Assembly (NCBI RefSeq): GCF_001544475.1
Contig: NZ_FCNW02000044.1
Span: 1-53,482, forward strand
DNA: 53,482 nucleotides
Source: Caballeronia humi
GTDB lineage: Bacteria > Pseudomonadota > Gammaproteobacteria > Burkholderiales > Burkholderiaceae
Direction of reading: 5' to 3'
Shown: piece by piece, positions 42,196-50,927 of the stretch
Layout of the letters: each line of letters starts with the position of its first letter
Numbering within the stretch: the stretch's first letter is position 1
Position numbers and translations under genes: made by a program
Notes under the pieces: generated by a model
What the model was told of the DNA's origin: nothing
The model's input: the letters and a program-made list of their open reading frames with translations, nothing else
Database searches by the model: none

Positions 42196-43149
42196 ATGAA
42201 CAAGAATTCGGCGAAAACCGCCGCCCTGCGTGCGACTCTGGCTGCAATGATCTTCTCGATGGTGCTGCTCACGGGTTGCGTCACCCAGCCGATGCCCTCA
42301 GCCGGCAACGCGACGCTCACACCGCCCACGCGCGTCACGCGCGACCTCACGCACCTGCCGCCGCCGAAAGGCAGAATCACCGCGGCCGTGTACGGCTTTC
42401 GAGACCTGACTGGCCAGTACAAGCCGTCGCCCGACAGCTCGTTCTCGTCGCAGGTGACTCAGGGTGGTGCGTCGTTCCTCGTCAAGGCGATGCGCGATTC
42501 CGGCTGGTTCACGCCGGTCGAGCGCGAGAACCTTCAGGACCTGCTGACTGAGCGCAAGATCATGCGCGCGCTGGAGACGCCTGACGACAAGAACCGCGCC
42601 GGGTCCACCGTTCCGCAGATCGGCGCATTGGCCCCTGCGAGCATCGTGCTGGAGGGCGGCATCGTCGGGTACGACTCGAACATTCGCACGGGCGGCGCTG
42701 GCGTCGCTTATCTGGGCATCTCGGCGTCGCAGCAATATCGCGTCGATCAGGTGACCGTGAACCTGCGCGCGGTGGATATCCGCAATGGCACGATCCTGAA
42801 CAGCGTCTCGACGACCAAGACCATCTATTCGATTCAGGTCGACACCGGTGTGTACCGCTTCATCGGATTCAAGGATTTGCTGCAGGCCGAGATCGGGATG
42901 ACGCGCAACGAGCCGCAGCAACTGTGCGTGAACGAGGCCATCGAATCGGCGCTCGTGCACCTGATCGTGCAGGGCGTCGGGAACCAGACCTGGTCGCTCA
43001 AGGACATGAAGGACTGGTACGACCCCACGATGCAGCGCTATCTGCAGGAAAACCAGGGCTACGCGCAGACGATGGAAGCCGTGAATCCGCCGTATGACCC
43101 GGCGAAGATCGATCCGCCCAAGACCCTCGGCAGCGGCGTGAGCGGTTGA
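42196..43149 (+). CDS. csgG: Curli secretion pore lipoprotein CsgG
   Basis: 317 aa. Lipobox LLTGCVTQP at about residues 24-28. CsgG core: PPPKGRITAAVYGFRDLTGQ, YKPSPDSSFSSQVTQGGASF, LVKAMRDSGWFTPVERENLQ, PQIGALAPASIVLEGGIVGY, RVDQVTVNLRAVDIRNGTIL. It forms the nonameric outer-membrane channel for curlins. 16 bp after csgF. It is clearly different from the CsgG/HfaB-type gene at 29861 (about the same size, different neighbours). Confidence 0.97.
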   Translation: MNKNSAKTAALRATLAAMIFSMVLLTGCVTQPMPSAGNATLTPPTRVTRDLTHLPPPKGRITAAVYGFRDLTGQYKPSPDSSFSSQVTQGGASFLVKAMRDSGWFTPVERENLQDLLTERKIMRALETPDDKNRAGSTVPQIGALAPASIVLEGGIVGYDSNIRTGGAGVAYLGISASQQYRVDQVTVNLRAVDIRNGTILNSVSTTKTIYSIQVDTGVYRFIGFKDLLQAEIGMTRNEPQQLCVNEAIESALVHLIVQGVGNQTWSLKDMKDWYDPTMQRYLQENQGYAQTMEAVNPPYDPAKIDPPKTLGSGVSG

Positions 43150-43172
43150 GCCAATCGAACAGGAGGAGACCA

Positions 43173-43700
43173 ATGAAGATTTCGCGTGTCCCTAAAGTTG
43201 CGCTGGGCGTCGCGCTCGGCGCGGTCGTGAGCCTGTCGCTCGCGGTATTCGCCGCAGACCTGTCGCCCGTCTCGGACTTCGGTCCGTCGGAGCCAGGCTT
43301 CAGTGGCGCGGCACAAGTTGCACGAGTAACCCAAGCAGGCGCTGAGAATCGCTTAGTTGGGGTGCAATCCGGCCATAACGGCCTGATGGCAAATCAGGCG
43401 GGCGTCGCCAATGCGGCCGTTATGGCACAAGCCGGCGCGGACAACTGGATGTCGCTCTCGCAAAGCGGCAGCGGCAACCAGTACGGCGGCTACCAGGCGG
43501 GTACGAACAATCGCTCGGTCACCGTCCAGAGCGGTAGTAGTAATGCAGCAGCGGTCACGCAGATCGGTTCATCGATGTCGTCGCAGGTCACGCAGCTCGG
43601 TACCAACGACTCGGTCACCATCCTGCAGAGCCGCAATGGCACCGGCCTCTCGGTCACACAGACGGGCAGCGGCGCGCGAGCGTCAGTCCTGATGAAGTAG
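43173..43700 (+). CDS. csgB: Curlin-repeat protein, CsgB-like minor curlin
   Basis: 175 aa from the ATG at 43173 (AGGAGGAG upstream). Signal peptide KVALGVALGAVVSLSLAVFA, then ADLSPVSDFGPSEPGFSGAA and five to six curlin-type repeats such as AENRLVGVQSGHNGLMANQA, ADNWMSLSQSGSGNQYGGYQ, NNRSVTVQSGSSNAAAVTQI and NDSVTILQSRNGTGLSVTQT, with spaced Q/N/G. It ends in a basic tail (ARASVLMK), as in nucleator CsgB. It lies 23 bp after csgG. Whether it is CsgB or CsgA by function is inferred from order and the tail. Confidence 0.85.
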   Translation: MKISRVPKVALGVALGAVVSLSLAVFAADLSPVSDFGPSEPGFSGAAQVARVTQAGAENRLVGVQSGHNGLMANQAGVANAAVMAQAGADNWMSLSQSGSGNQYGGYQAGTNNRSVTVQSGSSNAAAVTQIGSSMSSQVTQLGTNDSVTILQSRNGTGLSVTQTGSGARASVLMK

Positions 43701-43847
43701 GCAGGGGGATTCCCGGCAGCAGAGTTTCGAGGGTGCCGGTGGGGAGCAGTTCGCGGTGAGGGTGGGCCGGCATGGCAGCGGAGACTGTCATCCGTAAGCG
43801 GTAACTAATCGAAGTACTCAAATATCAAACCAACGAGGGGATTAAAA

Positions 43848-45128
43848 ATGAAAGTCAAGGCAATCATCATCGCTATGGGTCTGGCAGCATTGGCATCGAC
43901 GTCGGCCTTCGCGGCGGACAGCTACTCGGTGGGCGAGCGCGCGAGCGTCGTGCAGTTCGGCAACGGCAACGTGGCGACCGTCGACCAGCAGGCGTCCAGC
44001 TATGACGACGTGAAGGTGCAGCAAACGGCCAATGGCGCGACTGCCACGGTCACGTCCACGACTGGCGCGTTCAACAAGACCGACATCAAGCAGAACGGGG
44101 TCGGCAGCGATTCGAAGCTGAGCGCGACGGTGACGCAAGACCGCGCCTACGCTGAGCAAACTCGCATCTCGCAGTCCGGCAGCAATGCGACGGCCACCGT
44201 GACGCAAACCTCGTCGTCGTTCGACAACGACAGCATCAACCAGAACGGTTCGAACAGCAAGGCGAAGATCACCCAGACGGGCGCATCGAGCAACATCGTC
44301 AACATCGATCAGGGCATGAATACGGTCTACGGCAAGATCAACGGCGGCGACGCCACCGTGGCGCAGACCAGCACGACCGGCAACAACGTGCAGATTTCCC
44401 AAGATCGCGGCAACGACAAGGCAGTGGTCGAGACGAACGGCGGCGGATTCAACAAGACGACCATCACCCAGACGGGCGGCGGCACGGACGCTTCGGTTCA
44501 GCAAAACAGCGAACTTGCCGACACGGTGTCGATCAAGCAGGACGGCGCCGAGATCGCGAACATCTCGTCGACCAACGGCGGCGGCAACCACACGAGCATC
44601 GACCAGAGTGGCGCCACTCTGCCGAATCTCGTGAGCGTGCACCAGATCAACGCCAAAAACGAAATGACCAACATCGTTCAAAGCGGCGCGGCGTTCAACA
44701 AGGTCTACGTCGACCAACTGTTCGAGGCAAACGACCACACGACGGTGATCCAGAACGGCAGTGAGAACACCGCATCAGTGGCGCAGCGCTTTGGCGGCTC
44801 GAACACGGTGAACGCACTGCAGCTTGGCACCAAGAACATCGCAGACCTGTCGCAGCAAGCTGCGGTGGAATCGTCGCTCATGTCGACGCAAGTCGGCGAA
44901 CTGAACTCGGTGACGGCATCGCAGACCGGTTCGCATGAAGAGTTGACGCTCGCTCAAGTCGGCTCCGGTAACATCGCGACGGCTTCGCAAAGCGGCGCAG
45001 GCAACGTAGGCCTGATCGCGCAGGGTGGTCTGGGCAACAGTGCATCGCTGTCGCAAGCCGGCTACGGCAACTCGGCTGCGGTGACGCAAGTCGGCGTGGC
45101 CAACAAGGCGACCATCGCACAGCACTAA
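43848..45128 (+). CDS. csgA: Large curlin-repeat protein (CsgA-like, about three times usual length)
   Basis: 426 aa against 151 in E. coli CsgA. Signal peptide KAIIIAMGLAALASTSAFAA, then roughly 17 curlin-like units. The last 160 residues have canonical repeats (QSGAGNVGLIAQGGLGNSAS, LSQAGYGNSAAVTQVGVANK). The first half is degenerate, with longer spacings and T/V/N-rich strands (DDVKVQQTANGATATVTSTT, NNVQISQDRGNDKAVVETNG). GAGGGGATT upstream. It is the main curlin candidate. The extra length suggests a thicker or mixed fibre, which is inference. A terminator follows at once. Confidence 0.88.
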   Translation: MKVKAIIIAMGLAALASTSAFAADSYSVGERASVVQFGNGNVATVDQQASSYDDVKVQQTANGATATVTSTTGAFNKTDIKQNGVGSDSKLSATVTQDRAYAEQTRISQSGSNATATVTQTSSSFDNDSINQNGSNSKAKITQTGASSNIVNIDQGMNTVYGKINGGDATVAQTSTTGNNVQISQDRGNDKAVVETNGGGFNKTTITQTGGGTDASVQQNSELADTVSIKQDGAEIANISSTNGGGNHTSIDQSGATLPNLVSVHQINAKNEMTNIVQSGAAFNKVYVDQLFEANDHTTVIQNGSENTASVAQRFGGSNTVNALQLGTKNIADLSQQAAVESSLMSTQVGELNSVTASQTGSHEELTLAQVGSGNIATASQSGAGNVGLIAQGGLGNSASLSQAGYGNSAAVTQVGVANKATIAQH

Positions 45129-45150
45129 GCTCGAAGGCGCGATAGTCATA

Positions 45151-45191
45151 AGGGCGGTCAACGGTCTTTCAGGCCGCTGACCGCCCTTTTT
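45151..45191 (+). terminator. Terminator of the curli operon
   Basis: A strong imperfect stem (agggcggtcaacgg at 45151-45164 with ccgctgaccgccct at 45174-45187, one mismatch region) followed by TTTTT. 22 bp after the large curlin gene. Confidence 0.92.
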
Positions 45192-45405
45192 GCTTGCCGT
45201 CCTACCGTCCGGTGGGCCAGCGCCCGGCTTGTTCGCGCACCGTGGCACAAAGCTGCGGCGGGCTTCATCGTGTCGAGAGGGCCGGGTCAAACGGCGCTTT
45301 CGGCCTCGCTCGTGGCAATCATGGCGTATTCCAAACCGCTACCAAAGCGCGCTTGTGGGGTCCCCATAAACCATGACCTTGGCTTCTTGGACCGTCTCGA
45401 ATGCA

Positions 45406-45430
45406 AACCCGACTTGGCTGCAGTCGGGTT
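45406..45430 (-). terminator. Terminator of the ardC operon
   Basis: A perfect 9-bp stem, aacccgact (45406-45414) with agtcgggtt (45422-45430), loop tggctgc, just beyond the last gene of the minus-strand ardC operon (ending at 45437). The T run on the minus strand is short (gtttg). Moderate support. Confidence 0.6.
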
Positions 45431-45436
45431 CTTTCC

Positions 45437-45877
45437 TCATTGATCTGTTGCGCCTACGGCTGTCGCGATAACTTGCTGGGCATGGCTCGCGGCCTCAGCC
45501 AGACGTGAGGCCGGATCCTCAAACCGGTCACTGACTTGTTCGATTGCCGCCAACAGCGCCAGGGCCTGCGAAGCAAGTTTCTGCACTGCCTCTAGCAGCG
45601 CGGGGGCGGCCTCGCACAGAAGAAAGGCTTGCCGGCCGCCATAGCGGAGAAATGCCCCGTCAAGGGCGACATCCTCCGCGATCAGGTGGCGACGGGTCAC
45701 ATCTTTGATTGAAATGATCCGGGCGCAGGTGGCGTTGCCCCAGTCCGGATCATCACACAGGTCTGCCGGGTCGAGCGTCTTGGCCGCCTCGATCGCCGCC
45801 GTCGGCGTCAGCGCCTCGATGGTTCTCGTGCCGTAGTGCGGCACGTCGATGGCGAAGAGGGCAGTGTAGAGGCTCAT
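45437..45877 (-). CDS. Unknown protein coupled to ardC
   Basis: 146 aa from the ATG at 45877, which overlaps the ardC stop (ATGA). Upstream codons in the open frame are inside ardC and are not protein-like. The start resembles small plasmid proteins (MSLYTALFAIDVPHYGTRTI, EALTPTAAIEAAKTLDPADL), followed by DLCDDPDWGNATCARIISIK and a helical C-terminal half. Similar genes are often next to ardC-like genes on plasmids. No function can be given. Confidence 0.78.
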   Translation of the reverse strand: MSLYTALFAIDVPHYGTRTIEALTPTAAIEAAKTLDPADLCDDPDWGNATCARIISIKDVTRRHLIAEDVALDGAFLRYGGRQAFLLCEAAPALLEAVQKLASQALALLAAIEQVSDRFEDPASRLAEAASHAQQVIATAVGATDQ

Positions 45878-46791
45878 GCTGCGACCTCGCTCGGCGTTTC
45901 GGCCTGCAGGGAGAACAGGTAGTCGCACGCCCGTTGGGCGTGGCCAGCTGCCGTGAAGATCGCCTTTTTATCGGCCTTCAGCACCTTGAGCCAATGATCG
46001 AGATAGGAAGCGTGGTCGGCGCGTGTCTCGGGCGCGATGCCCAGTTGCGCGCACAGAAACGCGGCGCCCATCTCGGCAATCAGCTCTTCGGCGGCGTACG
46101 CTTCATCACCGAAGCGTTTGCCAAGTTGACGGTTCAAGCGCGTGTAATGCGAAGTCCAATGCGTAATTTCGTGGGCTTTGACGGATTCGTAGCTTTCTGC
46201 GGTGTCGAACGCTTCAGCGGGCGGAAGCTGCACGATATCGAGGCCCGGGGCGTAGAACGCGCGGTTGCCGCCGTGACAGACCGTGGCGCGGGTTTTTCCG
46301 AAGAACGTTTCGGCAAATTCGATCAGTTGCAGGGGCACGGCATTTGGCTGATGCTCAGTGGCTGGTTCGACTCGGTGGCCTTCCGGCAGGTTGTCGATCT
46401 GCTCGACATTGAAGACGGTGTAACCCTTCATGAAGGCGATGTCGAGCTCGGTCACTTCGCCGTCGTCGTTCTCGTCAATCTTGGTGACGGTGTTCGCGTA
46501 CACAACGAGCGAACCGTGCTCGCCCTTGCGGACACTGGCACCCAGTTCGAGTGCTTGCTTGAATGTCATCCAGCGGTTGGATCGATAGCCTTTCGCGAGG
46601 GCCTCGCCCCACAGCAGCAACACGTTGATACCGCGGTAGAGGATGCCGTTGGCACGAACGGGGAGGGTGATACGTGTGGTTGCATTATCGGTTTCCCACG
46701 GCTTGGCCCAAGGCCGAACTCCGTGTTCGAGATCGGCAATGATTTTGTCGGTGACGCGGGTGTAGACATCGCTTTTCGGTTCGCCTTTCAT
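45874..46791 (-). CDS. ardC: ArdC-type antirestriction protein / zincin-like metallopeptidase
   Basis: 305 aa. N-terminal ssDNA-binding domain (DUF1738-type): DKIIADLEHGVRPWAKPWET, NGILYRGINVLLLWGEALAK, RWMTFKQALELGASVRKGEH. C-terminal zincin-like peptidase domain with HEITHW (metal-binding HExxH) in ESVKAHEITHWTSHYTRLNR, then AYAAEELIAEMGAAFLCAQL, which supplies the third zinc ligand. ArdC of R388/pSa binds single-stranded DNA and protects incoming plasmid DNA from restriction. It fits with conjugation here. It has its own promoter region in the 46792-47050 interval. Confidence 0.95.
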   Translation of the reverse strand: MKGEPKSDVYTRVTDKIIADLEHGVRPWAKPWETDNATTRITLPVRANGILYRGINVLLLWGEALAKGYRSNRWMTFKQALELGASVRKGEHGSLVVYANTVTKIDENDDGEVTELDIAFMKGYTVFNVEQIDNLPEGHRVEPATEHQPNAVPLQLIEFAETFFGKTRATVCHGGNRAFYAPGLDIVQLPPAEAFDTAESYESVKAHEITHWTSHYTRLNRQLGKRFGDEAYAAEELIAEMGAAFLCAQLGIAPETRADHASYLDHWLKVLKADKKAIFTAAGHAQRACDYLFSLQAETPSEVAA

Positions 46792-47619
46792 GATCTTGCT
46801 CCTAAAATTGGCTTAAGGGGTCTGCGCTTTCTGTTGCGCATGGCCCCGTGCCACGTGGCGAACGCGAGGAGGCAAGCGGAGGTGCGGTCCAGGGCGAGGG
46901 GGATCACCCGGGATTTTTTTCGGCCGGTGGAAAAAATTTTGGGGATACGACCAGGACCGGTCGAAGACCTTGCACCGAAGAGCGCCAGGGCGAGGAGCCC
47001 TTAGCTCCTTCCATCTGAATGAGCCTTTGACTTTGCGAAAGGGATCGTCACCGAATGGCCGGGACGTCAGGCCCGGTGAGCGCACGCGAATAGAGCCCGG
47101 TCCGGCCGTGGCCGGATTCGTCCGGGATTTTTATGTAGTTAGCTGTGCGGCTCGGACGCAGTTCATCGTTGCGGTGCCCGATCCCATCACTTCGGCGAGC
47201 GAGGTTGCCGAAAATCGGCGGGCGGCACGCATGGCTGCGGCAACGGCAACGCTATCACAAGATCCGCGTGAGCGTTAGTCCCGAAGGTTTTGGACGTTTG
47301 GCTCACCCGCCTGAAGTATTCTTGGCGAAAATCGCACAAAGTCTTGTTTCCCACGATTTGCGGGCCTTCGAACTTGACGAGCTCCAACCGCCAACTCCCC
47401 GAACTCAGAGGCATGAGGTCCATCCGCTTGTACACGAGTCCGCTGCTTCCACGACAAGGGAGGGAATAGCTGCCTCGCGGATATGGACTTTCACCCCCAA
47501 GACTGTCGCGCGCCGTTGGCGCTTGCTTTATAGAGTGAGCAAGGCAAAATCACACAACCGGTTGCTAGCGCGGAATCGCGTGGCGCAATCGCAGTTGAAC
47601 TTGAACTACTGAGAGCAAA
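46792..47619. other. About 830 bp without a supported gene, right of ardC
   Basis: It holds the promoter of ardC (left) and unusual A/T patches (ccgggattttttt and ggtggaaaaaattttgggg at about 46910-46940). Several short frames on both strands (for example 47187-47435 minus) show no domain. The G+C content dips at about 46910-46945. Confidence 0.4.
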
Positions 47620-47841
47620 ATGACAAAAGCGGCTTACACCTACGCGCATATCACTGAGAAGGTCGAAAAGGAAATCAGCAGTCTGATGACCGAGGCGCGT
47701 GGTGAGGCGACGCTGGAAGAAAAATTTCGCAAGCAACACTATGCGACCGGTGTCTACTTGGCATGGCGCGCGATTGCCGCCTTTGACTATGAGCCCGATG
47801 ATGCGGAACGGCTCAAGGCGATGCTCTCGACGGTGGGCTGA
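47620..47841 (+). CDS. Small unknown protein
   Basis: 73 aa; ATG at 47620 preceded by GAGAGCAAA. Sequence TKAAYTYAHITEKVEKEISS then LMTEARGEATLEEKFRKQHY, YATGVYLAWRAIAAFDYEPD. Helical and soluble; composition is that of a real protein. No known family. Function unknown. Confidence 0.62.
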   Translation: MTKAAYTYAHITEKVEKEISSLMTEARGEATLEEKFRKQHYATGVYLAWRAIAAFDYEPDDAERLKAMLSTVG

Positions 47842-48655
47842 AGTAAGCGCGCTGAGCCACGTTACATCGGTGCGTGAGCGCGGCGAGGGGTTCAACCTGC
47901 GACGTCCGGAAGGCGCTCGGCGTGCGCGGTGACATGGGCGTCGCGCATGAGAAATTTACTGCGCTCGCACCGCCGCGCCAACATCGGGCGCTTTCAAACT
48001 TCGGGCGCTTCCGGGCGTCGAGGATCCGTTACGCTGCTGCCCTTGCAAGACGCTGTTGCGGATCGCCCCCAATGGGCTCGTGATAGCTGGGCTCGAGTTC
48101 GTGACACACCGTCAAATGCCGGCCGCGCTGGGCGAATCGGTTCTTTTGGCGGGGCGGCAAGTCGGTCAGTCGGTCGCTGTAAGGGCTGCAGCACTGCCAA
48201 ATGGAAGGTGCGCAGCGGCTCTCCCAAATGCAGATGCATGGAAAGAAAGAAAAAGCCTCATCAACGGTCAAGGATGATAAGGCTTTGAGAAAGACCCCAA
48301 TTCATTGCGCTTTTGGAACCCATCAAATTCGAGCGTTCTGGCCGTTCTTCGACGGCCCGGCAAATGTATGTTTTAAGCGGACGCTTGAATGTGCGTTTCC
48401 AGACGTGGGTGCCTCATCTTTGTCCTGCGCGAGCAGGCTTCTTGAGCCATCTCCGAAAGCAACCGATAAAGTGCGATGAGACAAACGAGCCTTTCGAGCA
48501 GTCTCTCCGATCGGTGCTACACAGTACCGTGGCTTTACATGCGACCGGACGCCCATCCGAGACAATGAAAGAGCGGGTTGTCGAAAGGTGAGCTTACGTA
48601 TCGTGGCTCGCTGGCTTCGGCGCCGGCGATCATTACGTTCGAGACCAGCGATCGG
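47842..48655. other. About 810 bp, apparently decayed
   Basis: No frame has protein-like composition. An imperfect inverted repeat (aaagcctcatc ... gatgataaggcttt, about 48253-48286) is the only structure noticed. The following stretch leads into a CsbD remnant. Confidence 0.4.
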
Positions 48656-48740
48656 GATCTGGGCGACAGAAGGACAATGTGAAAGATACGGCAGACGATG
48701 CCGCCAACCGCGCTGACGACACACGCACCCGGCACCCTAA
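48656..48740 (+). pseudogene. CsbD-family remnant (C-terminal end only)
   Basis: The sequence runs in parallel with the end of the CsbD pseudogene at 40150: gatctgggcgac, then one-base-shifted aggacaatgtgaaagatacg, gcagacgatgccgccaaccg, cgctgacgacacacgc and a stop at 48740. In frame it would read DNVKDTADDAANRADDTRT. The 5' part is not recognisable. It precedes the second copy of the YPETL family gene. Confidence 0.72.
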
Positions 48741-48827
48741 CCGATGCGGGCATCGAAGGAGCGAGGCAGGTGGAATGGGGTGAGAGGGCCAGCACGGGTC
48801 GCAGCATCTTTCGCGTCATGAATCAAT

Positions 48828-49242
48828 TCACACGCTGCCCTCGAGCCGCTTTTGAAGGACTTCATGCAGCTTGGAGAGCGCCATTTTTAAGGTCGCAATT
48901 CTCAGCGAGGATCTTGGCGGTGAGAATTGCGTCTGCCTCGAACGGGTCGAGGTTGATCAAGCGCTCTGTTCGTCGAATCAGCAGGTGCACCTTGATACAG
49001 AGCAAACCAGGGTAGTGAGCGTCTGGATTGCAATTGATCTCATTGCATAGAACGGTCCAGCGATTAGCCAGCCGGTTCAGTGTTTCCGGATAGTTACTCT
49101 TCACGGCTTCCCCTGGGCGGCTGGTGGCGCTGTTCGACGCGCGCAACGGCTGGGCCAGATGGGCCGCTATGTCGTTATTGCTGGGCCGACTTTTTTCCAG
49201 TTCTTGGTGCGAGGGGCGCCGTTCCAGCATGTCGTTCTGCAA
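48828..49242 (-). pseudogene. 'YPETLNRLANRWTVL' family copy 2, frameshifted
   Basis: The frame from 49242 reads a 50-residue N-terminal extension (MQNDMLERRPSHQELEKSRP), then VKSNYPETLNRLANRWTVLC, NEINCNPDAHYPGLLCIKVH and RRTERLINLDPFEADAILTA, like copy 1 at 40502. At a run of A (plus strand 48883-48888, ccattttta) the frame ends in the wrong phase. One base less restores LKMALSKLHEVLQKRLEGSV and a stop at 48828, which matches copy 1's end. Either a pseudogene or an indel error. Confidence 0.75.
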
Positions 49243-49476
49243 TAATCACAGGCCGAGGCGCGGATTTCGGTATTGCGGCGCATTCCCGATGAACGCGACT
49301 CGATATCCTGCTCGCGTTGGCTGAAAAGGACACGCATCTCGCCAAGACCACCTCATTAGTGCACGTGGGACCTAATCCCAGACGATAGCCGACGGCGTAA
49401 GCATACTAAGCGCCTCTCGGTCTTCAAGGACAACCGGCACGTAGTGGTTCCCCAGACGAACAGCGGTACGGCATAG

Positions 49477-49689
49477 CTAGCGCGCGGAAACATACTCGCC
49501 TCGGCCGTTGATACTGCTCATTCCATCCGCCGCTTCGGACTCGCGCGGACTGTCGTTAGCGAGTCCGGCACAACGCCCATGGTCTGCCGCCTCCGCGAGG
49601 ACGCTTTCACGAACCAGCTCTCCAATCAGGAATGTGCCGAACGACCCCACTGCCACGACGACGATCGCAGCTATGATCAACATCTCCAT
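49477..49689 (-). CDS. Small single-pass membrane protein
   Basis: 70 aa from the ATG at 49689 (GGGAG upstream): MEMLIIAAIVVVAVGSFGTF is one transmembrane segment, followed by a 50-residue polar tail (ELVRESVLAEAADHGRCAGL). The frame is open further upstream without support. No family recognised; small hydrophobic proteins are easy to overcall. Confidence 0.5.
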   Translation of the reverse strand: MEMLIIAAIVVVAVGSFGTFLIGELVRESVLAEAADHGRCAGLANDSPRESEAADGMSSINGRGEYVSAR

Positions 49690-50159
49690 GTGCACTCCCG
49701 CAATTATCGCTTTTCGACTCGTTGCAACTGAGACCGCGGATAAATAAAGCATTCCGTGTGCCTCGTTCGGTCGAGTGGGCGAAGTGTGCATGGGTCGGTA
49801 CTTGCATTGAGCGACCATGTCTCGCCCATCGCAAGATGGCGGGACCTTGTTGAGCTGAGAACACTGTCTGCTGGGAGCGCGCCAAGCATCTCACTGAATC
49901 GCGCGGGCAGTTGCCGTGCCGTACACAGCGGCGCGCGACGCGCATGGGCCGATCAACGGCGCATTCGAGCCTTCATGCGGAATCCTTGCCAGCCGATGCG
50001 CCCAAGCCTCGAAGCGGTAGCTCATTTGGCCCTATCCGGCCCACCGATTGCTTCACCGTATTGAACGGTGACTACAGTGCGCGAGCGGGGAGGCAGCTGC
50101 AGGTGGCCGTGAGCCGAAGGTAAATACCATCTTGCGATGGTTGACAGACGAGTGACCGG
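49690..50159. other. About 470 bp intergenic
   Basis: Divergent region between the small membrane protein (leftward) and the gene at 50160 (rightward). Short frames only. An inverted repeat or promoter could not be assigned with confidence. Confidence 0.35.
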
Positions 50160-50648
50160 ATGGCCCAGAAGAGGCAAGTTGCATTGAAGCGCGGAATGGC
50201 AAAGCGCGGAAGAAGTGACAAGGTGCTCTACATGCCCCTTGACGTTCCAACTGCGAATCGGCTGTCGCTTCGGTCGTGGATCGCTCTGGAACGTGCGCGC
50301 GCGGGACACGGAGATCGGACGGCAGCTTCGGCACTTGCCCACGCGACGATCGTGACGGATTTCCTCAGCATAGCCGGCTACGGCTCGATCGACCGTATGG
50401 CGATGCTGACGGCAAGAACCGGATTGGTGGAGACGATGGAGCGGGGTTTGCAATCGGACGAATGGACATTTTCTGAAAGTCTCCTCAATGTGCTTGGTAC
50501 TGTGCTTAACGAGCATCATCGCCAATTACGTGAAGAGCGGATGGCCGCCATCGTAGAAGCCACCGAAAAGTTGGAAGTGCATCTAAAGCGTGGAAATAGT
50601 ATGCTCGACCTGCTTCGTTACTTCCCGCGAACGGATCCAGAGGTGTGA
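50160..50648 (+). CDS. Small conserved helical protein related to the gene at 9402
   Basis: 162 aa. Basic start (MAQKRQVALKRGMAKRGRSD), then LYMPLDVPTANRLSLRSWIA, LERARAGHGDRTAASALAHA, TIVTDFLSIAGYGSIDRMAM, and a helical C-terminal half (LLNVLGTVLNEHHRQLREER). The arrangement 'short basic tail, LxLPM/YMPL, LSxxxxALxxxRxGHG, FLxxAG[FY]G' is the same as at 9402, so these are distant paralogues. Such proteins are often labelled Fis-family, but no HTH is evident. Function unknown. Confidence 0.72.
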   Translation: MAQKRQVALKRGMAKRGRSDKVLYMPLDVPTANRLSLRSWIALERARAGHGDRTAASALAHATIVTDFLSIAGYGSIDRMAMLTARTGLVETMERGLQSDEWTFSESLLNVLGTVLNEHHRQLREERMAAIVEATEKLEVHLKRGNSMLDLLRYFPRTDPEV

Positions 50649-50927
50649 GCGAGGGCGCGCACATTGAAGGCGCACGCCCTTCCGATCGAACGATGCGCGA
50701 TAAACATACGCACTACGCTCGTCAAGGCGGGTCGCATGGTAGACGTTTTGCTTTCGAAACCACAATATGCCGATACGCATTCGCGCCCTTCCTAGCGGGC
50801 CGCGCCCCGTGTCGTTTTGCGATTCTTGTAGTCGCAGCGCCCGAGCCGTGATTTACGTTTGTGCCCGCGGGCCGCGATGCTATGGCTACCGTTTCGCCCG
50901 TACCGAGCAACCTGTCGAGGAAACTCA

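Noticed and set aside
43842..44738. A 298-codon minus-strand frame opposite the large curlin
   Set aside because: Repetitive V/L/R/H-rich composition is the mirror of curlin repeats; no signal or domain.
45934..47004. A 356-codon plus-strand frame opposite ardC
   Set aside because: It is the reverse strand of ardC with the HExxH domain; no independent support.
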